From Acidobacteriota bacterium (GTDB lineage: Bacteria; Acidobacteriota; Aminicenantia; Aminicenantales; Saccharicenantaceae): a stretch of 64,000 nt of DNA. The stretch's first letter is position 1, and the number at the start of each line of letters is the position of its first letter. A program made the position numbers and the translations under genes. The stretch spans positions 434,001-498,000 of the forward strand of contig JAWSUF010000003.1 in assembly GCA_033549365.1 (NCBI GenBank), given 5' to 3'. The notes below the pieces were generated by a model. The model saw nothing but the letters and a program-made list of their open reading frames with translations, searched no databases and had not been told where the DNA came from. Below, piece after piece: positions 45,614-53,727 of this stretch.

Positions 45614-45641
45614 GGCCGCGGATTCCGGTTCAAAACGGCCA
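45614..45641 (+). repeat. Dispersed 28-bp repeat (family E), copy 2
   Basis: Matches 25 of 28 bases of 40691-40718, same orientation. It lies just before a degraded toxin-antitoxin pair. Confidence 0.65.
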
Positions 45642-45643
45642 TA

Positions 45644-45750
45644 GCGATGTCCCCTGGCTGACTACGGAAAACGGTAAGGCGATCGAGTACGAGGCCGTAT
45701 TTTACAGAACGCCGGCTTATTCGGTCCGGGAGTATGATGACGCCGATTAG
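45644..45750 (+). pseudogene. Antitoxin C-terminal fragment (relic)
   Basis: The frame ends in AVFYRTPAYSVREYDDAD and a TAG that overlaps the start of a RelE-like frame, the arrangement expected of an antitoxin-toxin pair. The N-terminal DNA-binding part is missing. Confidence 0.4.
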
Positions 45751-45896
45751 AGAGATCGTCCGCCTGCCCGAATTCGAACAGGACATGAAAAGGCTCTAAT
45801 ATGCCGGCTTTGAGGAAAAAGATCGAATCGAACTTATAGAGATTTTCTATAAGGGAGATAAAGAAAACGAAGACAGAGAGAGAATTCTTACGCGCT
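45733..45896 (+). pseudogene. RelE/ParE-type toxin gene broken by an in-frame stop
   Basis: From ATG 45733 the frame reads MMTPIREIVRLPEFEQDMKR, Leu, a TAA, and then continues as YAGFEEKDRIELIEIFYKGD followed by KENEDRERI. The last segment is a signature of RelE-family toxins. The single TAA (45796-45798) and the short length show an inactive gene. It runs into the convergent end of the propeller lipoprotein gene. Confidence 0.65.
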
Positions 45897-47075
45897 TCAG
45901 CCGGACTTCTGCCTGCTCAGGCGGAAGCGCTTGACGTCCAGGAACTCGTCCTCGGTGCGGAAGACGCCGTAGCCTTTGTCGCCGCGGACGAGCATCAGGT
46001 TCCGGGGCACCCGGACCTGCCTCAGGTAGATGCCCTCGGGCGTGAAGACGTCATAGGCGAACTCCTCGTCTCCCTTCTCGACGTACTGCTGCAACCACAG
46101 GTTCCCTTCCTCGTCGAAGAATTTCCGCCAGTCGGAGAAGGCCGGGTAGAATTCGGGGTGGGCGCCGTCCGGCTTATAGTGAGGATGCCGGATCGGCGTG
46201 AAATCCCGGCCGAACCGGAAGAGAAGGTTCCATTCCGGGTCATAGACGTCGAGCCGGTAATCCTTGTTGTAGCCGAGATAGACACGATCATCTGGACCGA
46301 CGAGCCAGGAGGTGCGGTAGGACTCGCGCGAAGAAAAGCTCTGGCTGCTGAGCCCTTCTCCCGATTTCTCGACTTTTCTCAACATGGTGACGTCCGGATA
46401 CTCGCCGAGCTTGGTCGTCTCCTGCCCTTTCTCATCCGTCCTGATCAGGGCCATCCGATTCTGGATCAGTTGAAAATCCCCGCCGATCTCCCCGGCGTCC
46501 GGCGCCAGCATCTGCGAGGAATAGACCCGGTTCGAGCGGTCGACGGCCAGGCCGCTGCAGAAGCCGGTCACAGTGAAGCTAGAAATGAAGTTTCCCGCAA
46601 TGTCCAGGAGGGAGATCCGTCGTTGGCGCCCGGAGAGCAGGAAGATCCGTCCGTCGGCTGACAGGATGAAATCCGCTGGAATATCGAATTCCCCCGGCCC
46701 CTGGCCCTTTCGGCCGATCGTCCGGAGCAGCCTGCCGTCCGGACCGAATACCTTGATGTCGACGTCGCCCCAATCCAGGACGTAAACGTTTCCCTGGGCG
46801 TCGACCTCGAGGCTGTACGGCCGGTTAAGAACGGATTCCGTCCCTTCTCCCTCCCCTCCCATGACCAGCTCTTCTTCGAGCGCGTAATGGACCACCCCTT
46901 CTTTGGGGAAGGCGGGATTGAGGATCGTCCTGACCCCGTCGACGACCTCGATCTTCACCGGATAATCCCCGGCTCCGGCGGTTTCCTCCCTGTCCTTTGA
47001 CCCGCAGGCCTGGAAGACGGCGATGACGGCCAAAGCGACGACGACCGTGGCGGCCTTTTCAACGGTTTTTCTCAT
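45897..47075 (-). CDS. Six-bladed beta-propeller lipoprotein
   Basis: ATG 47075 follows GGGAGG. The signal peptide ends in a lipobox (IAVFQACGS), so the protein should be lipid-anchored. NHL-like blades repeat the pattern NVYVLDWGDVDIKVFGPDGR, then GPGEFDIPADFILSADGRI. Such proteins are abundant in Aminicenantes-like genomes, and their ligands are unknown. A paralogue lies at 49583, and a broken third one follows at 50794. Confidence 0.85.
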   Translation of the reverse strand: MRKTVEKAATVVVALAVIAVFQACGSKDREETAGAGDYPVKIEVVDGVRTILNPAFPKEGVVHYALEEELVMGGEGEGTESVLNRPYSLEVDAQGNVYVLDWGDVDIKVFGPDGRLLRTIGRKGQGPGEFDIPADFILSADGRIFLLSGRQRRISLLDIAGNFISSFTVTGFCSGLAVDRSNRVYSSQMLAPDAGEIGGDFQLIQNRMALIRTDEKGQETTKLGEYPDVTMLRKVEKSGEGLSSQSFSSRESYRTSWLVGPDDRVYLGYNKDYRLDVYDPEWNLLFRFGRDFTPIRHPHYKPDGAHPEFYPAFSDWRKFFDEEGNLWLQQYVEKGDEEFAYDVFTPEGIYLRQVRVPRNLMLVRGDKGYGVFRTEDEFLDVKRFRLSRQKSG

Positions 47076-47310
47076 TTGAACCTCCCTGATGGCCGGCAAC
47101 CCCGGCCGGGCTAGCCACTCAACAATCTATTATAAACCCATCATGCAATTATTATGAACGGCTTCCTGTCCGTGTACGAGGGGCGACTTGAGTCGCGGGA
47201 CGCGCGGCTTGCGCCCGTCCTGTCACGACATGCGCCCGGAGGGGTGGGGCGAATGGTTCGTCACCAAGTTGGTTTTCTCTCGGAGCCGGGATATCCTATC
47301 CGTTCAATTG

Positions 47311-47550
47311 TTATTTTTTGAGTTCTTCAAGGGTGAGATATTCCCCTCGCTCGATTTCTTTGATGGCGGCTTCGATCTTGGTCCATTCCCAGGCACTCGC
47401 CTTCACGCTTGGCAGCTCCTCCTTGATAAGCTTCCGGATGAACTCCCTGATCTTTCCGGTCTTGCTGTATCCTTTCTCTTTGCAGATCGTATCGAAAGCC
47501 ACATATTCCTCATAAGAAAGACGTAAACACAAATTTTTATTCTCACTCAT
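47311..47550 (-). CDS. Orphan ribbon-helix-helix antitoxin-like protein (79 aa)
   Basis: The start is ATG 47550, preceded by GAGGAG. The protein reads LCLRLSYEEYVAFDTICKEK, then KTGKIREFIRKLIKEEL, and ends in an acidic tail, as RHH antitoxins do. No toxin is adjacent. Upstream, two GCATTAATA repeats (about 47581-47606) could be its operator. A degraded copy of the same gene exists at 59117-59233. Confidence 0.65.
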   Translation of the reverse strand: MSENKNLCLRLSYEEYVAFDTICKEKGYSKTGKIREFIRKLIKEELPSVKASAWEWTKIEAAIKEIERGEYLTLEELKK

Positions 47551-47718
47551 CACCGCTCCTCAAACACTTGATATGTTAGTGGCATTAATATGCATTAATA
47601 ATAATGCAAAATAAGGCTTTTGTCAATCCATTTTGACATTGCCCGAGAGAGGATGAAATTCGTCACCAGGGCTGTGCGGAGGCACCGGAGCATAAGTCAA
47701 TGACCATGAAAATTAGTT

Positions 47719-47875
47719 GCTTGATGCGGGATTTTCATTGAATATGACAAGCATGGACCGAAACCGGTTCGACCTGTTTGGCTGGGGGCTGAATTCGGTG
47801 GAGTTCTCGTTTGGCGAGGACGGTGTTGCGGACGGCTTCCGGGCCACCGGAGGGCGGGTCCGTAATCTCCGGTTT
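47719..47875 (+). repeat. Repeat family B, copy B2
   Basis: Starts GCTTGATGCGGGATTTTCAT and carries the full family core, ending in AGGGTGGAGGAG. It lies directly before the AT-rich promoter of the next DUF4143 gene. Confidence 0.9.
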
Positions 47876-47924
47876 TATAGGGTGGAGGAGAGAGGGGGAG
47901 AATCCGGTGCTGCGGGAAATATCA

Positions 47925-48010
47925 CATTTTATCGATTAAAAAATGAAAATATTTCACATTTATTTGATATAAAACTTGATAAATTTCACATAAATCGTTA
48001 TCTTATTGAC
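47925..48010 (+). promoter_or_regulatory. AT-rich control region predicted to give a leaderless mRNA
   Basis: TTGATA (47976-47981), a 17-base spacer and TATCTT (47999-48004) end six bases before the ATG at 48011. Three TCACAT boxes lie upstream (about 47929, 47953 and 47985), possible operator sites. The base composition is strikingly AT-rich against GC-rich flanks. Confidence 0.6.
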
Positions 48011-49363
48011 ATGAAAAGAGATCTATACGCCAGACTTCTTGCTTGGAGGCGACAGGAGGGGCGGAAACCCCTTCTCCTCCGGGGCGCTCGACAGGTCGGG
48101 AAGACTTATCTTCTCAAGCAATTCGGCCGGAACGAATTCGAAAATACGGTCTATCTGAATTTCGAACAAAACCGGGCGCTCGGGGAGCTTTTTTCGGGAA
48201 AGCTCGACCCTCGGCAGATCATCGAAAAACTCTCCCTGTATTTCGGCGTTGAAATCCGGCCCGAGGCCGTGCTGATCATCTTCGATGAGGTTCAAGAGTG
48301 TGCTGAGGCTCTCGGCAGCCTGAAATATTTCCAGGAGGAGATTCCTGAGTATGTCCTGGTTGCCGCCGGATCGCTTCTGGGTTTGAGTCTCAACAGGCCG
48401 ACGGCGTTTCCCGTCGGCAAGGTCACGTTTCTCGATCTCCATCCGATGAGTTTCGGCGAATTTCTCGAGGCGACGGGGAAGTCCGGTCTTCGCCGACTGA
48501 TCGCTCATAAACCCGACTTCGAGCCTCTGGAATCCGTCTTCCACGACGAACTCATGGACCTTCTGAAAAAATATTATTACGTGGGCGGGATGCCGGAAGC
48601 CGTATCAAGGTTTGCGGCCGGAGGAAATATGCGGGAAGTTCGGGCGGTTCAAGCCGATATCCTCGAAGCTCACAAACACGATTTTCGAAAACACACGGGG
48701 AAATCCGAAGCCGTTCGGCTGGCCAGGGTTTGGGACTCCGTCCCGGCCCAGCTTGCCAGGGAAAATAAAAAATGGCGGTTTTCCGAGGTTGCCAAACACG
48801 CCCGGGCCCGCGATTATGCCGACACCGTGGAATGGCTGGCTTTGGCAGGGCTCGTCCTGCGGTGTCATCGCGCGAGAGCGCCGCGGGTGCCCCTCGCAGG
48901 CTATTGCGACGAGGGCGCCTACAAGCTTTATCTTCTCGATGTGGGGCTGCTTGGGGCGCGGTTGGGATTGAGCGAGAGGACGATCGTTTCCGGAAACGAT
49001 CTTTTCGTTGAATATCACGGCGCTTTCGCTGAAAATTTCGTCGCCCAGGAATTGACCGCGTCGCGGAGCACGGTTTGGGAAAGGGCGGAGAGTAGCGGGC
49101 CGGCGGGGAGGGAGGGATTGTTCTACTGGGTCAGCAACGGCCTCGCCGAGGTCGATTTTCTTGTCGAAGAGGAAGAGAAAATCTATCCTCTTGAGGTCAA
49201 AGCGGGAGCGAGCGCCAAAAAGAAAAGTCTCCTCGTCTATGGGGGCAAGTTCGCGCCGCCGGCATTATCGAGGGCGACGGCGATGAATTTCAAGAAGGAC
49301 GGCCTGATATTCAATTATCCGCTCTACGCCGTCTCGCGTTTTCCGACATTGGCCAGGCGTTAA
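48011..49363 (+). CDS. AAA_14/DUF4143 family ATPase (450 aa)
   Basis: Walker A is LLLRGARQVGKTYLLKQFG, Walker B is LIIFDEVQECAEALG, followed by LVAAGSLLGLSL. The C-terminal domain has LAEVDFLVEEEEKIYPLEVK, the D...ExK restriction-like core of DUF4143. The open frame extends upstream through repeat B2, but ATG 48011 fits the ATPase N-terminus and the promoter spacing. It is a distant paralogue of the proteins at 20077, 42238 and 57950. Confidence 0.9.
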   Translation: MKRDLYARLLAWRRQEGRKPLLLRGARQVGKTYLLKQFGRNEFENTVYLNFEQNRALGELFSGKLDPRQIIEKLSLYFGVEIRPEAVLIIFDEVQECAEALGSLKYFQEEIPEYVLVAAGSLLGLSLNRPTAFPVGKVTFLDLHPMSFGEFLEATGKSGLRRLIAHKPDFEPLESVFHDELMDLLKKYYYVGGMPEAVSRFAAGGNMREVRAVQADILEAHKHDFRKHTGKSEAVRLARVWDSVPAQLARENKKWRFSEVAKHARARDYADTVEWLALAGLVLRCHRARAPRVPLAGYCDEGAYKLYLLDVGLLGARLGLSERTIVSGNDLFVEYHGAFAENFVAQELTASRSTVWERAESSGPAGREGLFYWVSNGLAEVDFLVEEEEKIYPLEVKAGASAKKKSLLVYGGKFAPPALSRATAMNFKKDGLIFNYPLYAVSRFPTLARR

Positions 49364-49416
49364 AAAGGCTGGTATCGAAGCTTATGTCCTGGATGAGCCA
49401 GCGGAAAAACTCTTCC

Positions 49417-49572
49417 CTGCGGACAGAAGCCGGTTCGGCAGGTTCGGCTGGGGGCTGAATTCCCTGGAATTCTCGTTTGGCGAGGGCGGCGTGGCGGACG
49501 GCTTCCGGGCCACCGGAGGGCGGGTCCGGAATCTCTGGTTCCTTAGGGTGGAGGAGTGGAGCGGAGGCGGGA
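49417..49572 (+). repeat. Repeat family B, copy B3
   Basis: Begins TGCGGACAGAAGCCGG and ends in AGGGTGGAGGAGTGGAGCGG and a following GGCGGGAGG. Its 3' edge supplies the GGAGGAGG ribosome site of the next lipoprotein gene. Confidence 0.9.
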
Positions 49573-49582
49573 GGAGGCTTGA

Positions 49583-50794
49583 ATGAAGACAATTCGTGTG
49601 ATGTATTTCGTGTTTCTGGCGGCGGCCCTTGCCTCCGCCGCCTGCGGACGGGGAGGCAGGGAATCCGCGCCCGAACACGTCCGGACGGAAATCCACGAAG
49701 GAGTCGTTTTCGTGCACAACGGCGCGGTCCCTGTTCATCCGGAGAAGACGGTCCGTTTCGAAAAGGAAATCGATTTCGGCGGCTCCGAGGGAGAACCGGG
49801 GGAGGTTTACAGGCCGGGCCCGTTTACCGTGGATGAGGCCGGGCGGGTTTATATCGTCGATCGTTCGGACCAGTCGATCAAGATATTCGAGTCCGACGGT
49901 TCGTTCGCCCGCAAGTTCGGACGGTCGGGGCAGGGTCCCGGCGAATTCCAGTCGATCTCCCATCTGGCCGTCCGTCCCGACGGGCGGATCCTGGTCCTGG
50001 ACGCCCAGGCGAGGAGAACGACGATTCTCGAACCTACGGGCGAATTCGTTTCCAGCCACCCCTGGACGGCTTCGATGGGCACACTGCTTGTATTGTCCGA
50101 TGTCTATATTGTCCTGGAATCTGCACGAACGGATTCCGAAACCGAAATCCGAGTCAAAACCTATGATTATGAAGGACGGGAAATCCGGAACTGGGGGAAA
50201 TTCGTCGCTCCCGCGTTCAGATCGGTTACCCGAAAAATGGGTGAAAGCATGGTAACGGTGGGAATCTCCGTTCCCTACTCCCCCCGGTCGGTTTTCGCGG
50301 GAGACCCCTCGGGCCGTCGGCTTTATCACTGTCTGAACGACGCCTATGTCATCGAGGTCTACGATGACGGAGGAAAGCTCATCCGGAAAATCCATCGGTC
50401 CTACGAGCTCCTGCCCGTCACGGAGAAAGACAAAACGGACTATCTGAAGCGGTTCGATTCCTCGCCTCAGGCCAGGGAACTCCGGGAAGGCATGCCGTTT
50501 CCCCAGGTGAAGACCGTCACCGAAAACATGTTTGCGGATGACCGCGGATTCCTCTGGGTCGCGACGCCGGTATCCCGAACCGAGGGGGATCCCAAGCTGA
50601 CGGCTTTCGATATCTTCGACGAGGAGGGGATTTATGATGCCCGGGTCTGGTTGGACAAGGTTCCCGGAAGGGTTTTTTCGGGCAACAGGATGTATCGGCT
50701 GGATGAGGATCCGGAATCCGGACTGAGTTGTGTCGCCCGGTATGCCGTCATCTGGGACGAATTGGAATTCAGGGACTTGGATATGACTTTTTAA
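49583..50794 (+). CDS. Six-bladed beta-propeller lipoprotein
   Basis: The 403-residue protein has a signal peptide with lipobox ALASAACG. NHL-like blades are visible (VDEAGRVYIVDRSDQSIKIF, then RSGQGPGEFQSISHLAVRPD). It is a paralogue of the protein at 45897 on the other strand. The ribosome site lies in the tail of repeat B3. The stop codon overlaps the ATG of a broken third paralogue (TAATG). Confidence 0.85.
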   Translation: MKTIRVMYFVFLAAALASAACGRGGRESAPEHVRTEIHEGVVFVHNGAVPVHPEKTVRFEKEIDFGGSEGEPGEVYRPGPFTVDEAGRVYIVDRSDQSIKIFESDGSFARKFGRSGQGPGEFQSISHLAVRPDGRILVLDAQARRTTILEPTGEFVSSHPWTASMGTLLVLSDVYIVLESARTDSETEIRVKTYDYEGREIRNWGKFVAPAFRSVTRKMGESMVTVGISVPYSPRSVFAGDPSGRRLYHCLNDAYVIEVYDDGGKLIRKIHRSYELLPVTEKDKTDYLKRFDSSPQARELREGMPFPQVKTVTENMFADDRGFLWVATPVSRTEGDPKLTAFDIFDEEGIYDARVWLDKVPGRVFSGNRMYRLDEDPESGLSCVARYAVIWDELEFRDLDMTF

Positions 50795-50925
50795 TGCGTG
50801 TAAAAAAGCCCGGCTGGTTTTTCTTGTTCTTGTTTTAGTTTCCGCGGCATCGATGTCATGCGGAAAACAGGAGTCTGCCTGGAAAGGACAGATCACGGAA
50901 CGAAAAGGTCCAGGCGGCGTCGGCA
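50794..50925 (+). pseudogene. Frameshifted and truncated lipoprotein gene
   Basis: ATG 50794 opens MRVKKPGWFFLFLF and a TAG at 50836. A shifted frame continues as LVLVSAASMSCGKQESAWKG, giving a lipobox (ASMSC) and the start of a propeller-type lipoprotein. The frame then runs into period-11 repeats and is lost. This looks like a remnant of a co-transcribed third propeller gene. Confidence 0.6.
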
Positions 50926-50940
50926 TCCCGGCCGGGACCA

Positions 50941-51032
50941 GGTCGAGACCGGGTCGAGACCAAGTCAGCACCCGGCTACCCCTCAAGTACCCGACAAGTA
51001 CCGCACAAGTACCGCACAAGTACCGCACAAGT
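50941..51032 (+). repeat. Two adjoining period-11 tandem repeats
   Basis: GGTCGAGACCG / GGTCGAGACCA (50941-50962) is followed by four and a half copies of CAAGTACCSSA (50984-51032), where S is C or G. Both have the same 11-base period. The second unit reappears at 52121. Confidence 0.9.
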
Positions 51033-51111
51033 CTCCGTACTTCAAGCTGCACGAAAACCTAGATCGCGCGGGGAGCTACAGGATCTTTGTGATAAAGGGA
51101 AAAGGGACAGA

Positions 51112-51402
51112 ATGATCAAACGGAAATGGACAGAAAAATCGTCAAAAATACCCATAAAAATCGTGGAGCAAGACCCCAAAAACCATGTAATCGCCCGATT
51201 CTTCAAGGAGAAGCGAAATATTCATGAACTTGAGAGGATTCGTCGGATGCCCTGGTCCGGATTTCCCGAGAAGTGGGGCGCCGGATCCCTGGAACGAGAA
51301 TCGTTCCCAACCGGCTCAAGGGAACCGAAATTTGGAGATGAAAGCAATGAATTCCAAACGACCGGGCCGACAGGTGCGCGGCAGGTTCTCCGCACATCTT
51401 AG
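51112..51402 (+). CDS. Hypothetical 96-aa protein
   Basis: An open frame follows AAAGGGACAG and begins MIKRKWTEKSSKIPIKIVEQ, which is basic and could be real. The second half is low in features and may be non-coding. I recognise no family. It lies between period-11 repeats and an intact toxin-antitoxin pair. Confidence 0.3.
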   Translation: MIKRKWTEKSSKIPIKIVEQDPKNHVIARFFKEKRNIHELERIRRMPWSGFPEKWGAGSLERESFPTGSREPKFGDESNEFQTTGPTGARQVLRTS

Positions 51403-51414
51403 TCCAGCCCGATG

Positions 51415-51717
51415 TTAGGCGATCCTGCTTTTCCAGTATCCAGGTTTGCGTCGGCCGTGGGCCAAAGCAATGATTTCAATTCGGCCGGCGGTTTCTCGAT
51501 ACACCAGATAAAAAGGGAAGCGATGGAAGACATAGCGCCGCGTTCCATGCACATAGCGCGGCCACATCTTGGGGTTTTCGGCTATCGCTTCAACGGCCAT
51601 ATCCAGCTCGGCAAGATAAGTCTCCGCGGCTGAAACACTTCTTTCCAGATACCAGCGGCTTGCCGCTTGTGCCTCGGCGATTGCCTCAGGATGTATGTCT
51701 ACATGTCGTGAGGACAC
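51415..51717 (-). CDS. ParE/RelE-type toxin
   Basis: The 100-residue toxin has the family pattern DIHPEAIAEAQAASRWYLER, PKMWPRYVHGTRRYVFHRFP and FYLVYRETAGRIEIIALAHG. ParE toxins poison gyrase and RelE toxins cut mRNA; which applies is not clear. It lies two bases after its antitoxin and appears intact. Confidence 0.9.
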   Translation of the reverse strand: MSSRHVDIHPEAIAEAQAASRWYLERSVSAAETYLAELDMAVEAIAENPKMWPRYVHGTRRYVFHRFPFYLVYRETAGRIEIIALAHGRRKPGYWKSRIA

Positions 51718-51719
51718 GA

Positions 51720-51941
51720 CTATTCTGCAATTCTCGCTCTGGCTTCGGCCCAGGGAATGAGAGGGGCTTTCCCTTCGTCAATCTCCCGGATGCGAGAGGC
51801 TATTTCAGCCGCCCACGCTGACTCTGCTTCGCTGTCCAAAGTTTCGTCAAGGCTGTCAAGCAAGGAGCCTGCAAGGGCAGCCCGTGCCTCCGGGGGGAGC
51901 CTCAAGGCCTGTTCAAGGATATAGGCGATATTCTCTTTCAT
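51720..51941 (-). CDS. Addiction-module antitoxin (TIGR02574-like)
   Basis: The 73-residue protein has ALRLPPEARAALAGSLLDSL, typical of the small helical antitoxins paired with ParE toxins, and an acidic middle (DETLDSEAESAWAAEI). Its ATG overlaps the stop of an upstream minus-strand fragment by ATGA. Confidence 0.88.
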   Translation of the reverse strand: MKENIAYILEQALRLPPEARAALAGSLLDSLDETLDSEAESAWAAEIASRIREIDEGKAPLIPWAEARARIAE

Positions 51942-52117
51942 GGCTTGATTCTACTCCATTCTCTGACGAAAATCCAGGAGTCGAACAGCTGTTTTTCGCC
52001 AGGAACGTCCGGCAATTCTTCAAACAAGCGGACATGACCTGCCTTCTCGCCAAGGGGACTGATAAGGTCCACATTCTCGACCGCAAGGACTTCGACGGCG
52101 GCCACCCCTCCGGGACC
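51938..52117 (-). pseudogene. C-terminal fragment of an unidentified protein
   Basis: A minus-strand frame ending at 51938 reads like real coding (AVENVDLISPLGEKAGHVRL, then LPDVPGEKQLFDSWIFVREW) and overlaps the antitoxin ATG. Upstream it dissolves into period-11 repeats, so it is probably the tail of a destroyed gene. I do not recognise the family. Confidence 0.35.
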
Positions 52118-52120
52118 CGA

Positions 52121-52149
52121 CAAGTACCCGACAAGTGCCCGACAAGTCC
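52121..52149 (+). repeat. Period-11 tandem repeat, second site
   Basis: CAAGTACCCGA, CAAGTGCCCGA and a partial CAAGTCC. The first unit is identical to one at 50984. Confidence 0.85.
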
Positions 52150-52182
52150 TGGCTGCCTTGGCGAAAGCTGGAGAGCCCCTTA

Positions 52183-52271
52183 CAAGAGCCGCCTTGCAGG
52201 AGGCTTCGGGGCCGTGGCGATGGGGGCCGGACAGCGCGTCTATCAAGAGCCGCCTTGCAGGAGGCTTCGGG
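52183..52271 (+). repeat. Two identical 28-bp direct repeats, 61 bases apart
   Basis: CAAGAGCCGCCTTGCAGG followed by AGGCTTCGGG occurs at 52183-52210 and 52244-52271, with 33 bases between. It looks like a small tandem duplication at the broken start of the gene fragment that follows. Confidence 0.85.
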
Positions 52272-52446
52272 ACTGCGGGACCGTGAGCATTTCGTCAACC
52301 AGTACCTAAACCCCATGGTCAACGCCAACATGATCCAATTGACCATCCCCGATAAACCCCGCAGCAGCAAGCAGCGTTATCTTCTGACCGACGCAGGCCG
52401 CGCATACCTGCAGAAGCACAAGGCGGCCTCGAAAGATTCATCTTGA
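52245..52446 (+). pseudogene. C-terminal winged-helix fragment of an AlbA_2/RecG-like or Fic-type protein
   Basis: The frame reads ASGLRDREHFVNQYLNPMVN, then IQLTIPDKPRSSKQRYLLTD and AGRAYLQKH before the stop. This wHTH tail is common in Schlafen/AlbA_2 ATP-binding and Fic proteins. Everything upstream is lost in repeats, so only the 3' end remains. Confidence 0.65.
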
Positions 52447-52455
52447 CATCGTCTT

Positions 52456-52695
52456 GCTTGATGCGGGATATTCATGGAATATGACAAGCATGGACCGGAA
52501 CCGGTTCGGCAGGTTCGGCTGGGGGCTGAATTCCGTGGAGTTTTCTTTCGGCGAGGGCGGCATGGCGGACGGCTTCCGGGCCACCGGAGGGCGGGTCCGG
52601 AACCACCGGTTCCTGCGCCTCATGCCTGTCCTTGACGCCTCCCGGGCTTTCCCATATGTTCCTCGTAGCAGTCGGTTGAGGCCGCTGGAACGACA
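52456..52695 (+). repeat. Repeat family B, copy B4 (long subtype)
   Basis: Has the full family core and an extra 85-base 3' extension (GCGCCTCATGCCTGTCCTTG to GGCCGCTGGAACGA) that it shares only with copy B6. Confidence 0.9.
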
Positions 52696-52783
52696 AAAGA
52701 AATTTTGCCTCCATCTTGCCCTGGCTTATCTCTGATCTTGAGGGCATAAAAGGAGGTCAAGTTTATGCTATAATAACATCACA

Positions 52784-53017
52784 ATGAAAGCCGACGGCAT
52801 CCCCCGAGAGCTGTTTTGGGACACCTGCGTCGACCGCCTCGATCTTCAAGAAAACAAACGCTATATCATCGAACGGGCCCTGGAGCTGGGAGACGAGAAA
52901 GCCGTCGAATGGCTGTTTTCGACCTATGCCCGGACCGACATCAAGAACGTCCTCCGAAAAAGCAAAAACCTGTCTCCCAAGAGCTCCCGTTACTGGGTGC
53001 TCATGCTGGGGAAGTGA
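52784..53017 (+). CDS. DUF6922-like antitoxin partner (77 aa)
   Basis: The small protein (IPRELFWDTCVDRLDLQENK, then IIERALELGDEKAVEWLFST) matches the pattern of DUF6922-type proteins encoded before AbiEii-like nucleotidyltransferases. Three bases separate it from that gene. It likely acts as the antitoxin. Confidence 0.75.
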   Translation: MKADGIPRELFWDTCVDRLDLQENKRYIIERALELGDEKAVEWLFSTYARTDIKNVLRKSKNLSPKSSRYWVLMLGK

Positions 53018-53020
53018 TCC

Positions 53021-53647
53021 GTGACCACGGCCGTGATCGGAGCCGAAGCCGAAAAAGCGCTCAGAATCCTTTCCCGGCTGAATTTCCTGCGGTCGTTCTA
53101 TCTTGCCGGAGGGACGGGTTGCGCTCTCCACATCGGGCATCGGCTTTCGCACGATTTCGATTTCTTCTCGCCGGACGAGTTCGACGTCTTCACGGTACAA
53201 AATACCCTTCGGAACCAGGGCCGGTTCGTGATCGACTATTCGGACGCCGACACGATGACCGGCAGATTCGAGGGAACGAAGATCAGCCTTTTCCGGTATG
53301 CCTATCCCATGCTCGAAGAGCCCGTCGATCACCTGAGCGTGCGTCTGGCCTCGCTCGCGGACATCGGCTGCATGAAGATCGACGCCATCTCTTCCAGGGG
53401 CACAAAGCGTGACTTCGTAGACCTCTTTTTCATCTTAAAAAACCTCGGGCTCGACCTGAAGGCCTTTTTCGGGAGTTTCGAGCGGAAATACGGGCCGTGC
53501 GGATTCAACCGTTATCACGTCCTCAAAAGTCTGGTCTATTTCGACGATGCCGATAAGGAACCCGAGCCGGAAATGCTCGTCGATTTTTCCTGGAGCGCGA
53601 CGAAACGCTTCTTCGTCGAGAGTGTCAGGGCCTTCGGTCCGCCCTGA
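53021..53647 (+). CDS. AbiEii-family nucleotidyltransferase (toxin-like, 208 aa)
   Basis: The protein has FYLAGGTGCALHIGHRLSHD followed by FDFFS, the nucleotidyltransferase core, and MKIDAISSRGTKRDFVDLFF, the second conserved block. It starts at GTG 53021 after GGGGAAG. It forms a second, distant AbiE-like pair in this window, different from the one at 18340. Confidence 0.85.
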   Translation: MTTAVIGAEAEKALRILSRLNFLRSFYLAGGTGCALHIGHRLSHDFDFFSPDEFDVFTVQNTLRNQGRFVIDYSDADTMTGRFEGTKISLFRYAYPMLEEPVDHLSVRLASLADIGCMKIDAISSRGTKRDFVDLFFILKNLGLDLKAFFGSFERKYGPCGFNRYHVLKSLVYFDDADKEPEPEMLVDFSWSATKRFFVESVRAFGPP

Positions 53648-53727
53648 TCCATGGCGCATTTCTCCGCTAACCGGACTGCCCTTTTGCCGTGGTCGCTGAA
53701 AGCTGACGTCTGTCGGTCATAAATCTC

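Noticed and set aside
47719-48010. Longer N-terminus of the DUF4143 protein through repeat B2
   Set aside because: The repeat translates similarly in other copies without a gene, and the ATPase N-terminus and promoter both fit ATG 48011.
52183-52271. Two identical 28-bp repeats with a 33-bp spacer as a minimal CRISPR array
   Set aside because: Only two copies, no cas genes, and the second copy runs directly into a coding relic; a local duplication explains it.
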